Below, piece by piece: positions 9,823-20,624 of a DNA stretch of 26,761 nt; position 1 is the stretch's first letter; every line of letters starts with the position of its first letter. The notes under the pieces were generated by a model. The model searched no databases. It was not told where the DNA came from and was given only the letters and a program-made list of their open reading frames with translations. The position numbers and the translations under genes were made by a program. Source of the stretch: Hofstenia miamia (lineage: Eukaryota > Xenacoelomorpha > Acoela > Hofsteniidae); NCBI GenBank assembly GCA_900660155.1, contig CABFPE010001620.1, positions 1-26,761 of the forward strand. Reading direction: 5' to 3'.

Positions 9823-10372
9823 TAGAGTATTGTATATTAATCTGTGAATTAATGTATATAGTTATTGTATCCCTAATTATATTATTATACATTACATGCA
9901 TCCAATATCTAATATTTCACTTATTTAACTTAGTTGATGAGATGTATCTCTAGAAATCTACCATTAATGAAAAACATACAAATCATTTCTACATTCTCAT
10001 TGTATAATAAATAGTATTATTAATTTTACTAAACTAACAATTACTTTATTTCAATCATCCTTCCCTCATGCTTAATTTGAATGTCAATTTCATGTTAAAT
10101 TAATAGCTAGGTAAAACATTGACATTTATCATGTTAGAGAATACTATAGATTTTTACCATTTACAAAGAAGATGTAGGAGTTTTAATTTTTTATATTATA
10201 ACAAATGTTTTTGAAATGTAATAATTTATTAAACATATTAACATGAAACTAGTACATTTAGAAAAACAGTGAAAGCAAAACTATACATTTTCTATTTACT
10301 AAACTGTAATACAATACATTTTGCAATAACACTGTTCCCAATCCACATGTCATTGTTGAGGAAAAGTTTTTT

Positions 10373-10765
10373 AATATAAGTCACAACAAACGTGAAAAAG
10401 CATCAGAAAAGCAATGTAAGTCACAAAAGTGAAAAAATGTAGGAAAAGGAATGTAAGTCACAAACATGGAAAAACATTGGAAAATGAATGTAAGTCACAA
10501 ACATGGAAAAACTTTGGAAAAGCAATGTAAGTCATAAAAATGAAAAAACATAGGAAAAGGAATGTAAGTCACAAACATGGATTTGGAAAAGAAATATTAG
10601 TCACAAACATGGAAAAACATTGGAAAAGGAATGTAAGTCACAAACATGGAAATACTTCAGAAAAGAAATGTAAGTAACAAAACTGAAAAAACTTTGGAAA
10701 AGAAACATAAGTCACAAAAGTGAAAAAATGTTGGAAAAAATGTAGTCTACAAAGGTGGTAAAGTC
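10373..10765. repeat. Minisatellite, about 11 copies of a 36-37-bp unit
   Basis: Units begin AATGTAAGTCACAAACATGG and end in a TGGAAAAGG-like run. About eleven diverged copies follow one another, one of them shortened. The period is not a multiple of three and stops are frequent, so it is not a coding repeat. Most units contain GTAAGT. Confidence 0.9.
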
Positions 10766-11215
10766 ATTTTAATTTTTAATATAGAGGACACCAATAAAAT
10801 TTTAAAATGTAAGCAATTTCTTATAATATAAAATTAATATTTTTAATTGTTTTGTATATATGTGTATCAATAAACACTAACAACCCATTTACAGCACAAA
10901 TAACAGAACATGTTATCAACAATCTTGAAATGTTTTTATTCTTGAATTCAATGAGAAAAACATATTGAAAAATAATTATTTCATTTTTACCAGAGATGGT
11001 GATTGATAAATCATTTTACTTAATTAACATTTTAGTTTTGTAGCATCTTTCATTTACATAATTGTATAAATTGGGAAAAACATGCAATAATTGAGATTGT
11101 TTTCCAACCTGTAAAAAAATTCTAGTTTTATATTATTTGAAAGTGTTTTATTAATTTTGTTAAAGTGATTTGGATTTCATGTTAAGATGATAACAATCTT
11201 TATGATTGGATACAT

Positions 11216-11443
11216 TTTTTACATTTGAACAATATATAACAAATTACATAAGGTTAACAATTGTCTGTAGAGAGATGCAACCTTGTACACACAGAGGTAT
11301 AATGGAATTTTACTGTGTTTATAGCTTGTTACATTCTGACAGTTGAACAATCCATATAGATAAAACCATAATGTTGACATTACTAAAGCATGCAACTTTT
11401 AACACATAAGAATATACACAGCCAGCATAATGGAATTTCACAT
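11216..11443. repeat. Diverged tandem duplication of about 110 bp
   Basis: Two segments share the order TTGAACAAT, a TAANGTTNACA-like part, ATGCAAC, ACACA and ATAATGGAATTT. One runs 11216-11317 and the other 11329-11443. Similarity is moderate. Confidence 0.55.
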
Positions 11444-12054
11444 TGATGAAAGACAGCTACTCTGAAAGATTTCAAACTTTTTGGTAAGCTTAATTTTATA
11501 ATTAAATCTCAGATATTGTGTTGATTCTTAACACTTGTTGCAATATTATCTCTAGTTAGTTTTACAGATATTTCTTTTAAATGGAATCAATTTTATTTTA
11601 ATAAATTGCTGCAAATTTGCAGTCTGATGTTAAATTTATTCTGGACTTTATCATAAATAGAAACATAGTTTGTTTGTTATTAAACATTTTTAATTAATTT
11701 TGATTAAACTTTTATTTATCATGTGTTTTATACTGTGATCTATCAATTAATTTATTAATCATTAATTTAGATATGATCATGTGAAATTCATAATGTGCAA
11801 ATACACATTGTGTTTGTTTCCTACAGAATTCCCTCAACAACAATGATGATAAACTAACACAATAGACAAATTTAATAGTACAATATATATTGTCATTATA
11901 AGCAAAGTGTAGAATAAATTACATTTTTGTCTTGTCTTAAACACATATGTGGGTTTTACCATGTATGTTTATTAAATATTAGAAATTGTGAATTTTTGCA
12001 TAAACTAGTTTTTGGATTTTTCTGAAAAATTATTTTGCTTTATTAGCAAAATAA

Positions 12055-12700
12055 GCCATTACACTTCTAACAAGTTTTATTATCTTTCTGATTCAAACAT
12101 TTGTTATTAAATTTTACTGAATAAAACAAGTATGTAAAATAAACATATAAACTAAGTTAATGTGGTATTTCCAATGTCATGTATGTTAATTAAAAAAAAC
12201 AAGTATGTAAAAAAACATATAAACTAAATTAATACAGTATTTCCAATGCCATGTATGTTAATAAAAAAACAAGTATGTAAAATAAACACATAAACTAAAT
12301 TAATGTGGTATTTCCAATGTCATGAAATTTGTTGTGAAACCATTGTACCTAATAATTTATCATTTAGAATTTCCTGTGTATTTATTATTAATTTATCAAA
12401 CATATTAACTAGTTCATGAAGAATGCATCTGTGAAAGCATTTATTTATATTTTAAAAATTACACTTCTAATAAGTATTACTATTATCTCTCTGATTCAAA
12501 TATTTGTTATTAAATTTTACTAAATAAAAGAAATAAGTAAAGTAAAAATGTAAATTAAATTGATGTGGTATTTTCCAATGTCATGTATTTTAATAAAAAA
12601 ACAAGTTTGTAAAATAAGTATGTCAACTAAATTAATGTGTGGTGTGGTATTTTCCATTGTCATGTATGTTAATAAAAAAACAACTATGTAAACTAAGTTA
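12055..12700. repeat. Nested repeat: 70-bp units inside a duplicated block
   Basis: The unit AACAAGTATGTAAAATAAAC through GGTATTTCCAATGTCATGTA occurs about three times at 12128-12325 and about three more times at 12530-12690. Each group is preceded by a matching leader, ATTACACTTCTAA through TTGTTATTAAATTTTACT (12058 and 12460). A whole block was therefore duplicated as well as its internal units. Confidence 0.85.
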
Positions 12701-12974
12701 GGCCATGTAAATAAGCAAGTAAAGAAATTGGTTAAACAATAGATTGCAAACAAATTTTTTATTTTGCAATTGGCATGTGTTGTCTGTGAAATGTATTTAT
12801 TACCTGTCAATATTAAAAAAAATTATTTATTCTTGAAAATACTTATTATGTAATTCCACAAATGTATATGCATAAAAGAATTGGTTACATTTTAAACATT
12901 TCTAATTTCATTGAATTTTGAAAATTGCTTTATCTCTATTTGTATTGATAAATTGGCTACATTTAAACAATAGA

Positions 12975-13352
12975 CTACAAACAATATTGCTTGCCAACAA
13001 AATATTCCAAACATGTCAGAGATACACCCCCTGCGCCAATATACATGGCCCAGCAGAGGTCAAAGGTCCCCCTTGACCAATCAGAGAAAAGTGGAACAGG
13101 CTTGCCACCACCTCTCAACCAATCAGAAAAAAGTGGAATGAAATAGAACTCACCTTTTGACCAATCAGAAAAAGTGGAACATTGTATGACCCAATTCATA
13201 CTACTTATATTTTTATTTCTTGCTGCCCTTTGAGGCAGTACTATTTCTCCTAGGCTTCCATTTCCAATGTCTGCTGTGAATTCTTCATTGAATTCTTCCT
13301 TGCATATACTATCTAAATCATACTTATTGTGTACTATTTCATTGCCATTAAC
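12975..13352 (-). pseudogene. Pol tail of fossil B with a three-fold 14-residue repeat
   Basis: Following the integrase, the minus strand reads EIVLPQRAARNKN, which corresponds to the VLPSRRARVNQ segment just after the integrase of element C. The same frame then carries three 42-bp repeats with the pattern PLFSDW(S/L)(K/R)G (about 13070-13190) and stays open to 12975. On the plus strand each repeat shows ACCAATCAGA, a CCAAT/NF-Y match, with CCAAT starting at 13077, 13119 and 13161, exactly 42 bp apart. Because 42 bp is 14 codons and the frame is open, a coding repeat is the simpler reading. Confidence 0.65.
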
Positions 13353-14700
13353 TCAACTTATTTTAAATTTGGCATTTTCATATATCTTGGTTTCTTCAAT
13401 GTCCACTATCACTCTCTTGAGGTTTTGAAAATGTAATAGTCTATTATTGTCTAACATATACTCATTGTTCAGGAATGTCTTTACTATAGTGTGAGGTCTG
13501 GACCATACAGTTTTTAATTTCTGACCCTGGTTTGTGTCAGTGAGTTTTGTCAGTGTAAATGCATATACCCTATCTCCTACCTTATGTGCATGACTGTAAA
13601 TTTTTCTATTATAATTAAATTGCTGTCTCATGGCTGACTTCTTGATGTTGTGGCACATTGTCTTGTGGATTGCTGTGATCTGGTTTCTTAGTTGTTTCAC
13701 ATATTCATTGTCCATTCTTTCACTATAATTAGAATATTGCCTTGATAGAGGCATGGTGGCTTCTCTGCTGAACATTGCTTTAAATTGGGTCATTCCTATT
13801 GTTAAATGTACCAAAGTATTGTAAAAATAATCTACCATCCCAATTACTTCTCTCCACTTGTTTCTGCCTATTCTTGAAATTGCCACTCTAAATTAACTTA
13901 ATTAATGTTCAGTTCAGCCTCTCTAAAGCTCCATTTGCCTGCAAGNCATATTCATTGTCCATTCTTTCACTATAATTAGAATATTGCCTTGATAGAGGCA
14001 TGGTGGCTTCTCTGCTGAACATTGCTTTAAATTGGGTCATTCCTATTGTTAAATGTACCAAAGTATTGTAAAAATAATCTACCATCCCAATTACTTCTCT
14101 CCACTTGTTTCTGCCTATTCTTGAAATTGCCACTCTAAATTAACTTAATTAATGTTCAGTTCAGCCTCTCTAAAGCTCCATTTGCCTGCAAGTGGTATGC
14201 TGTTATTCTTTCACTCTTGATTTCCAGCAGTTTAGCCATTTCTTGGAATAATCCACTCTCAAATTGTGGGCCTTAATCCATTATTATTGTTTCCATTGGA
14301 CTGAACTTCAAAATCCACTCTTTCAGTACTATCTCTGCTGTTGTTTCTGCTGTCATATTTTTCATTGGGATCATCCTTGCAGATTTGGTAAAGTTTCCTA
14401 CCATCACCAACAGATGTTGATATCTCTCTTCATCCTTGGATAGCATCTCCAAATCAATATGTATTATCTCATTTGGTTGTGTCACAATAATTTTTTCCAA
14501 TGGTGCCCTTTGTGTTGGGAAATTTTGCTTGTTATTCAGTAAACATGTAGTGCATTTGTTTATTATTTCCTCTGTCACCTTCCTTACTGCTGTAGTGATG
14601 AATCTTGAATTGAAAGTTTTTTCTGTCTGCATTATTCCCAGGTGGCCTTTTTGTGTATTCTCTGTATCAGTTCTTTTTCTGTAATAGTCAGGAATTGCAA
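13353..14700 (-). pseudogene. Integrase of fossil B
   Basis: The minus strand shows the zinc-binding part (TEKTFNSRFITTAVRK, then CTTC near 14540-14630). It also shows the core beginning IIHIDLEMLSKDEERYQHLLV (about 14430-14495), the NGALERLN block near 14170-14190, and the C-terminal chromatin-side module ending LLHFQNLKRVIVDIEE (about 13390-13440). The last module aligns with the TVHFQRLKRAIKDIE end of integrase in element C. The frame is broken. An apparent internal duplication here is more likely an assembly artefact and is listed separately. Confidence 0.82.
13700..14192. repeat. Perfect 246-bp duplication flanking a single N, likely assembly artefact
   Basis: Bases 13700-13945 and 13947-14192 are identical as far as I can compare, and the only base between them is the N at 13946. 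Two copies of an old, otherwise diverged fossil should not be identical. Unmerged contig overlap at a gap is the likely cause. Confidence 0.85.
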
Positions 14701-15617
14701 TTCTGTTATTTTGGCCTCAATATATAATAATTCATTCTTGTTGAGTTTCCACCTTTACTGCTCATAACAGCTTGCTGTCAGCTTTGATAGTATTGTTCAG
14801 TGTTCTTTTATCTTTCTAATGATCTCATTGAGAATCACATCATCTCTCTGTTCTCTACTATCTCCTGTTCAGATATTTCTTCTTTCAGTAGTATTGGTAA
14901 GACCACTTGTCCCTTTTTATCTACATTTATCTTGGGCAATCCCTCATACTCTGTGTGTGGTAAGAATTGAAATTGTTTCCTCTCTCCATCTATTTTCATT
15001 GCATCCCTTTGGTACTTGGGTCCAAAAGTCTGCATTGTTATGTAATGTTCCTTTTCAGTGTTTAATCATGAATATAAACTCATTCAGGTACTTGATCCAT
15101 CATGATACTTTTCCCAACTTATCTCCTGAGAATTTCTTTAGCCAAGCTAATCTGCTGTTGTCCATGCATACTCTGAATTCTCTTCCTATTAAGAAATGTC
15201 TAAATTTTTTAATACTCTCAATTAGTGCCAGCATCTCCAGCTTTGTTTACCTGTAGTTCTTTTTGCTAGCTTTTAGTTTCTGACTAAAGAATTGTACCAG
15301 GACTTCCTTTCCAATTTTAAGTTGTCCCAATGTTGCTCCAATTGCCAGCTTGCTGGCATCACAGTCTAAGATAAATTTCTCATTATAATCTAGCATATTT
15401 AATGATGGTAATTTTGCTAATTCTTCCTTGATGTTATCCAATTCCTCTTATTCCTGATACATCCATATGAATGGTAATGCTTTCCTCATAAGTTTGGTCA
15501 TCTTTGCAGTTTTTCAGGCAATGTTCAGGATAAAGGTACCATAGTAGTTGAAAAATCCCATTATCTTCTGTATATCCTTTTTATTGTTCAGCTTTTCTAT
15601 TTTTCAGATCATCATTC
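14701..15617 (-). pseudogene. RNase H and RT end of fossil B
   Basis: The minus strand reads the thumb/connection part from 15617, then FILDCDASKLAIGATLGQ (about 15330-15385), FFSQKLKASKKNY (about 15250-15290), the CMDNSRLAWLKKFSG-like region (about 15115-15170) and the tail near 15035. This is a gypsy RNase H. It matches fossil A at 4150-5243 closely, but lacks the small solo LTR found there. Confidence 0.8.
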
Positions 15618-15619
15618 TT

Positions 15620-16984
15620 TAAACTGTATTTCAATTAGTTTCTATTTACTTAAAATCATTGAGATATGGAATTGCAATGAAATAAATGTAACTATGTGTA
15701 GAATTATAAACACTGACAGCTACTGTTTGCATATTATATACATAGATCTAACCTGATGATTAAAAATTTGTGTTCATATGCCTTGGGCTGTGTACTTTCA
15801 TAATGAATAACTAATTTATAAATTCTAGTTTGTCATATTTACTATGGGCTAGCTTATGCATTTTTATATAGTGTTTTACAGATTTGTAGTGTAAGACAAC
15901 GCAGCTGTTTCAATACAGAAATTACAGATTTAAGTCTGGTTAGATCTGTTTATTGAAATGCTCCTTTGTTTTTGTAAACAATAATTTTGTAATATATCTG
16001 TATGTGTATCAAATCAAAAACATATTAGTTATTTGTTTAACATCTGAATGATGTGAATTTCCCTATTATTGTATTTGTAAATTGCAAACCAATGTGATGC
16101 ACTATTACAATTTTTCTGATTCCTAGTCCCTCTTGAGTAATATACTCAAGTATTAACTGCTTCAATGCAAGGGTGTCATGAGGGAGCTGACTCCAACTCA
16201 TTGTTGCCAGGCTAATTCTACATTCTAGCACAATGCACATAAAAAAATTACATTCAAGATGTTCAAAGCAATAAATAAATTTTGATTTTGGTTGAAAGAA
16301 ATTCAATAGGATATCCAATTAAACAACAAATACTATCTGATCAGGAAATCTATCTGATAAATAATAAAAAGTAGCCAGGCAAATAAAGAATGGATGCTGA
16401 AAAATTAGCTACCTATTACAATAAAGTACAAACTACAAAAATAATGAGTATAATTAAATTTATATTTCAAATGCTAAATATTTCCTAAATGCAAATGGCA
16501 AACATCAGTGTTTATAACTGTATAAATATTTAAATTTATTTACTATCAAGTGAATATTTCCATGATCAAACCTACATAAAAAACTAATAAAAATACATTT
16601 CAAAGAAATAAATATATTTATTCAAAATATAATTACAATCACATCTCTAATGGTTTTTAACTTTTAGTGATGTCACACTTGGGGGAAATGAAATTTGGGG
16701 AAGTGAGATACAACCATAGCATCCACTATCCACTTCTTTGCTGTAAACAGAACAAATAAATGTTCTTTGATTTTGATAATTAATATAAATTCATAGGCTA
16801 TTTTAAAAAGTAATTTTAGTGTAAAAAAAATTTGTTAGCATTCTGTTATTTTTTAATTGGTCAGTTATTATAACTATTTTTGAAATAAATCAGAAAGCTT
16901 ATCCTATTGGTTGTTCTTCAAAATTATACATTTTATTCTTTAGAAATTTTTGAGATAAACCTATTTAAATAAATAAATGTATTT
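15620..16984. repeat. Segmental tandem duplicate, copy 1 (about 1.36 kb)
   Basis: Starts near CTGTATTTCAATTA and is collinear with copy 2 from 16990. Shared markers in order are GAAATGCTCCTTT, TATTATTGTATTTGTAAATTG, ATATACTCAAGTATTAACTG, GCTAATTCTACATT, CAATAAAG and GGGGGAAGTGAG. Divergence is considerable, and homology beyond about 16720 is weak. No protein motif was identified. It holds the uninterrupted version of the LTR2 insertion site near 16105-16125. Confidence 0.75.
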
Positions 16985-17105
16985 CCTTTGACTGTATTTC
17001 AATTACTTTTCAATGTAGTTTAGATCATTTAAATGCAGAATTATATGAAAATAAATGAAAATGTATGCTATAATTACAAACAATGACAGTTGCCATTTGA
17101 ATTTC

Positions 17106-17127
17106 ATATATATATATATATATATAT
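17106..17127. repeat. (AT)11 microsatellite
   Basis: Perfect alternating AT run inside copy 2 of the segmental duplicate. It is absent at the matching place in copy 1. Confidence 0.95.
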
Positions 17128-17532
17128 GTTAGCACTGAAACTGTTTATACCTAACTTGATAATAAAGGAGTTGCATTAAAATGCCTTGTGATTTGTACTT
17201 TCATAACACTTATCTAGCTTATAAATGTTAATTTGTTTTTGTGTCATCCTTACTACAGACTCATAATATAGTTATTTAGGTTACCTTATAGAGTTTTATA
17301 AAGTATTTTACAGATTTGTAGTATAATATAGAAAATTACTGCCTTGCCTCCCATTAGATCTGCTTATTGAAATGCTCCTTTATTTTGGAAGCCAAAAAAT
17401 GGAAAATTATACATGCATGTACATCAAATACAAAATCAGACACATTAGCAATGTGTTTGACATTCAAACTATATAAATTTCTGTATTATTGTATTTGTAA
17501 ATTGTAAATCAATGTAATGATTATTATGATTC

Positions 17533-18436
17533 TGTAGAATTGTGGTCTGGTAGGGTAACTTAACTAGAAAACTAATTGACTCTGCAGAAGGTTTAAATAG
17601 CTTTTACAAGACAGCTACAATTCCGAAAAATAGAATAACATAGAACAGAGAACTTATAACTTATAGATGTAACATTGGTAATTCATCCAAGTAATAAACT
17701 ACTTTAGGTGATATTCAAGATGACCAATTCATATGGCTTCCAGCCAAAGTGAAATCTCCAGAGTGAAGTAAAGTGCTTAACCTATTGACTGGTGCTACTC
17801 TATTTGTCTCACTTTTAATTTCTATCTCACATCAAAAAATACAGGATCTCATTTTCATTGTTATCTCTCAGCTCATTATTAAATAGTCTGTAATTGCCAG
17901 ACATTCATGCTAGCCCATGGCATAGTATCATCTCAGTGTTAGGTTGTACAAGTGTATGTACATGTTGAACTGTGAACAAGAGGTTTATTATTTCCATATA
18001 CCTAACCATATACATAACCTGATGGGTCCAGGAGCTATGTGTTGTCGTGTGCTGGGGAAAGCACTCCCAAATTGTCGCCAAACTTAAGCAATAGTTTTCA
18101 TGTCAATATAAATAAAATAGAAAAATACAAAGGTAAAACAGCAGTTGAGAGTAGATAAAATCTATTAACAGTTCTCTACAAGTTTCTTAGTTTTCTACAA
18201 AAATTGCGTTATTACCTGCCTTTGTTTACAAAAAGAGTTGTCTACATAGTTCAATCATGCTTAATTATTTGTCCCTTGTAAATTCAATTTGAGCAATCAA
18301 AGAATAAGCACCACTAAGGGGATGGCAACTAATGATAGCAATCTAATATTGAAATAAATGAAGTGACATCATGATGACGTAAAATACAAAATATAATGAA
18401 GAAATAATATCAAAAAAGTCCCTGAGTGACTCTACA
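17533..18436 (-). mobile_element. LTR2: solo LTR of the element C family
   Basis: On the plus strand it begins TGTAGAATTGTGG and ends GAGTGACTCTACA, so it is the inverse of LTR1 and LTR3. A direct repeat ATTC flanks it (17529-17532 and 18437-18440). Copy 1 of the surrounding duplicate reads straight through this position, confirming a single LTR insertion with a 4-bp target duplication. It keeps an AATAAA signal (TTTATT at 17984-17989 on the plus strand), but its TATA box is not recognisable and CpGs are few, so it is probably the oldest of the three LTRs. Confidence 0.92.
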
Positions 18437-19250
18437 ATTCTTTTTCAGATTCCTGGTCCCTTTAGCAATATACTCAAGTATTAACTGCTTAAATGCAAGG
18501 GTGTCATTAAAGAGCTGACTCCCAATCATTGTTTCCATGCTAATTCTACATTTACAGTACAAAAAATACATTCAAGTATGCTGTTGAAAGGAATAGAATA
18601 GGCTGCCTGCATAAAGAACTAATACTATATGATTGTGAAATATATTAGAAATGTAATAAAAAATAGCAAAACAAATAATAAATTTACACTAAAATATTAG
18701 CTATTTGCTACAATAAAGCACAAACTACAAAAGTAATGAATATAATTAAATTTCTATTTGGAATCTAAATGGAGTTGCAATAGACTTCTAAATATTTACT
18801 AAATGCAAATTATGAATGTCAATTTTTACAATTATAGGGCATATTTACATTTATTTCATATTTCAACTATCTAGACTACATAGAAAACTAATTGAAATAC
18901 ACTCTAAAGAAATACATATATATTATTCAAATATATTATTACAATTTCATTGAAATCAAATCTCTAACAGTTCTTAACTTTTGGTGACATCAGTGGTGAA
19001 ATTGGGGGAAGTGAGCAATTATGTAGTTTAGTTTGACACAAAATTTGGACAATGTATTACCAGCACAAAGAGTTAAAATGTTCAGAATCAGCTTTAAAAT
19101 GAATCTAAATTCTTTTCTAAGCATTTTAAAATGCTAAATTTGTTGCTTGGGTTGACCCACATTGGCTACTCCCTTGCTACATCAATGAAGGGGTTTAATT
19201 GTGTTCTTGAACTAAGTTTAATGGATATTAAAAAGCAACATTACTGTCAA

Positions 19251-19691
19251 CAAAAACAGAGTTGATTTTTATAGAATCTATAAATACTAAGCTTTAGTTA
19301 GAAATTGAACAACCTTAAATGCCTGAATGACTTTTACATAAGTGAAATGTATACTACATATATTTTACTAAAATATAGTCTATCAACTTGTGTTGCATTC
19401 CTGTTTTCAAGCTTACTTGAGTTTGATTGTTTAAAATTCCAAGTACTCCACAAGCCCTGTGGTTAATCACTGTTTTCTATAAACTTTCTCTTCAAATCAA
19501 AATCCTTCTTTCCAGCAAGAATGGTCTATAGAAATTACATTGAAAAGAAAATACTTCAAAAAGTAAATTACATCAAAAAGAACATACATTGAAAAGAAAC
19601 TTACTTAGAATGGAAAATACATCAAAAATGAATATACATTGTATATTATTGTCATGCTAAGAACTTTTAGTGTATTTGTTTTTGCTTGTAT
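19251..19691. other. AT-rich spacer before element C
   Basis: No gene recognised. Around 19533-19640 there is a loose repeat built on TACATTGAAAAGAAA and TACATCAAAAA, too irregular to define a unit. Confidence 0.5.
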
Positions 19692-19929
19692 TGTAGAGTC
19701 ACTCAGGGAATTTTTGTGATTATTATTCATTTTATTTTCGATTGTATTAACGTCATTCTGGCGTCACAGTAATTTTGAGGTTAGATTTACAAAAGCTAGT
19801 TATGTCCCCTCGATGGTGCTAAAACGTGTTGCTCAAATTTAATTTGCGAGGGAAATTGATAACATGAATAGCTAATGCTTAATTTCAATTGTAAACAAAG
19901 ACAGGTAATTACTTAGTATTTTGAAGGTG

Positions 19930-19935
19930 TATAAA
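19930..19935 (+). promoter_or_regulatory. TATA box of LTR3
   Basis: TATAAA lies 33 bp after the TGTAAACA site, at the same place as TATAAA in LTR1. Transcription would be expected to start about 25-30 bp downstream. Confidence 0.6.
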
Positions 19936-20174
19936 TTGAGTAACAATGTTGAGAATGGTTAATAGATTTTATCTAGCTTCAATTACTGTTCACTTTTCTC
20001 TCCATTACTTTGTTTAGTATTTTTTTATCATGAAAATAATTGCTTAAGCTCAGCAACAATTTGGGAGTGCTTTTTTAAAGTACAGGGCAACATGTAGCTC
20101 CTGGTGATCAACAGATCTTCCCAGCCCAAATTGTGGACTCATTAAATTATTAATACGGTTATGGCTAAGGAAAT

Positions 20175-20180
20175 AATAAA
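20175..20180 (+). promoter_or_regulatory. Polyadenylation signal in LTR3
   Basis: AATAAA lies about 245 bp after the TATA box. The matching position is AATAAA in LTR2 as well, and a degenerate form in LTR1. Long R regions of this kind occur in gypsy elements. Confidence 0.5.
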
Positions 20181-20606
20181 CCTTTCATTTGATATTCAAC
20201 ACATACATGCACTTAAATTTTATGACACTGTGATGATACTATGCCATTGGCTAGCACAAATGTCTGGCAATTACAGACTATTATTTAGTGAGCTGAGAAC
20301 TAACAATGAAAATGAGATGTTTATTTTTGCTATGAGATAGAAATTAATAAGTGAGACAAATAGGGTAGCACCATGCACTAAGTCAAGCACTAAACTGTTT
20401 CTAAAGACTTTGCTTCAGCTGGAAGCCATGTGAGTTGGTCATCTTGGAGTTACCTAAAGTATTGAATACTTGGATGAATTACCAATGTTTATATTAGTTC
20501 GTTTTCTTTTTACCTGTTTTCCCAGAATCAGGGCTGTCATTTTCCATGTTAAACCTTCTGCAGAGTCAAGTAGTTTTCTAGTACAAGTACAGCCCACGAT
20601 TCTACA

Positions 20607-20624
20607 TGGCGACTGTGACAGGAC
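20607..20624 (+). other. Primer-binding site of element C
   Basis: TGGCGACTGTGACAGGAC begins at the base after the LTR end. A TGG start directly after the LTR is the standard place for tRNA 3'-end (CCA) pairing. The priming tRNA was not identified. Confidence 0.8.

Larger units (their letters stand above)
8488..12974. other. AT-rich repeat-bearing region without recognised genes
   Basis: About 4.5 kb of strongly AT-rich DNA with almost no CpG. Open frames here are short and lack recognisable motifs. Four groups of local repeats are listed separately (9713-9822, 10373-10765, 11216-11443 and 12055-12700). No transposon ends or RNA genes were recognised in the rest. Confidence 0.6.
12975..15617 (-). 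mobile_element. Fossil B: decayed Ty3/gypsy retrotransposon fragment
   Basis: Read on the minus strand it holds the end of reverse transcriptase (15617 to about 15440), RNase H, integrase with its C-terminal part (to about 13353) and a pol tail with a 14-residue repeat (13352-12975). Nothing of gag or protease is present. The right edge at about 15617 meets a non-element repeat unit. No LTRs flank it. It is broken several times and is depleted in CpG. It is the closest relative in the window of fossil A, with pieces identical over more than 100 bases. Confidence 0.87.
16985..19250. repeat. Segmental tandem duplicate, copy 2, split by LTR2
   Basis: Homologous to copy 1 in two arms, 16990-17532 and 18437 to about 19015 (clear) or about 19250 (weak). 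LTR2 sits between the arms. The copies are head to tail. Confidence 0.72.
19692..20606 (+). repeat. LTR3: 5' LTR of element C (915 bp)
   Basis: Bounded by TGTAGAGTCACTCAGG and GATTCTACA, homologous over its length to LTR1 and to inverted LTR2. It has paired ACGTCA-type sites (19750-19766), TGTAAACA (19890-19897), TATAAA (19930-19935) and AATAAA (20175-20180). These suggest U3 to about 19960, with R and U5 after it. The LTR is immediately followed by the primer-binding site. Confidence 0.9.

Noticed and set aside
10373-10765. CRISPR-like array
   Set aside because: The units are contiguous diverged repeats with no unique spacers, in a eukaryotic repeat-rich setting.
12520-12810. Hydrophobic minus-strand open frame of 96 codons
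   Set aside because: It is a translation of the AT-rich tandem repeats. Phe/Ile/Leu/Thr richness follows from composition.
13070-13190. CCAAT array as a host gene promoter
   Set aside because: The frame is open and continuous with the pol tail of fossil B, and no gene, TATA or CpG-rich start follows on either side. Kept only as an alternative in the findings.
16037-16318. A 93-codon minus-strand open frame whose part (CRISLATMSWSQLPHDTLALK) has a counterpart in copy 2 near 18450-18550
   Set aside because: Differences between the two copies fall almost all at first and second codon positions and are amino-acid changing. That is not the pattern of a conserved coding exon. It looks like conserved or slowly diverging non-coding DNA.
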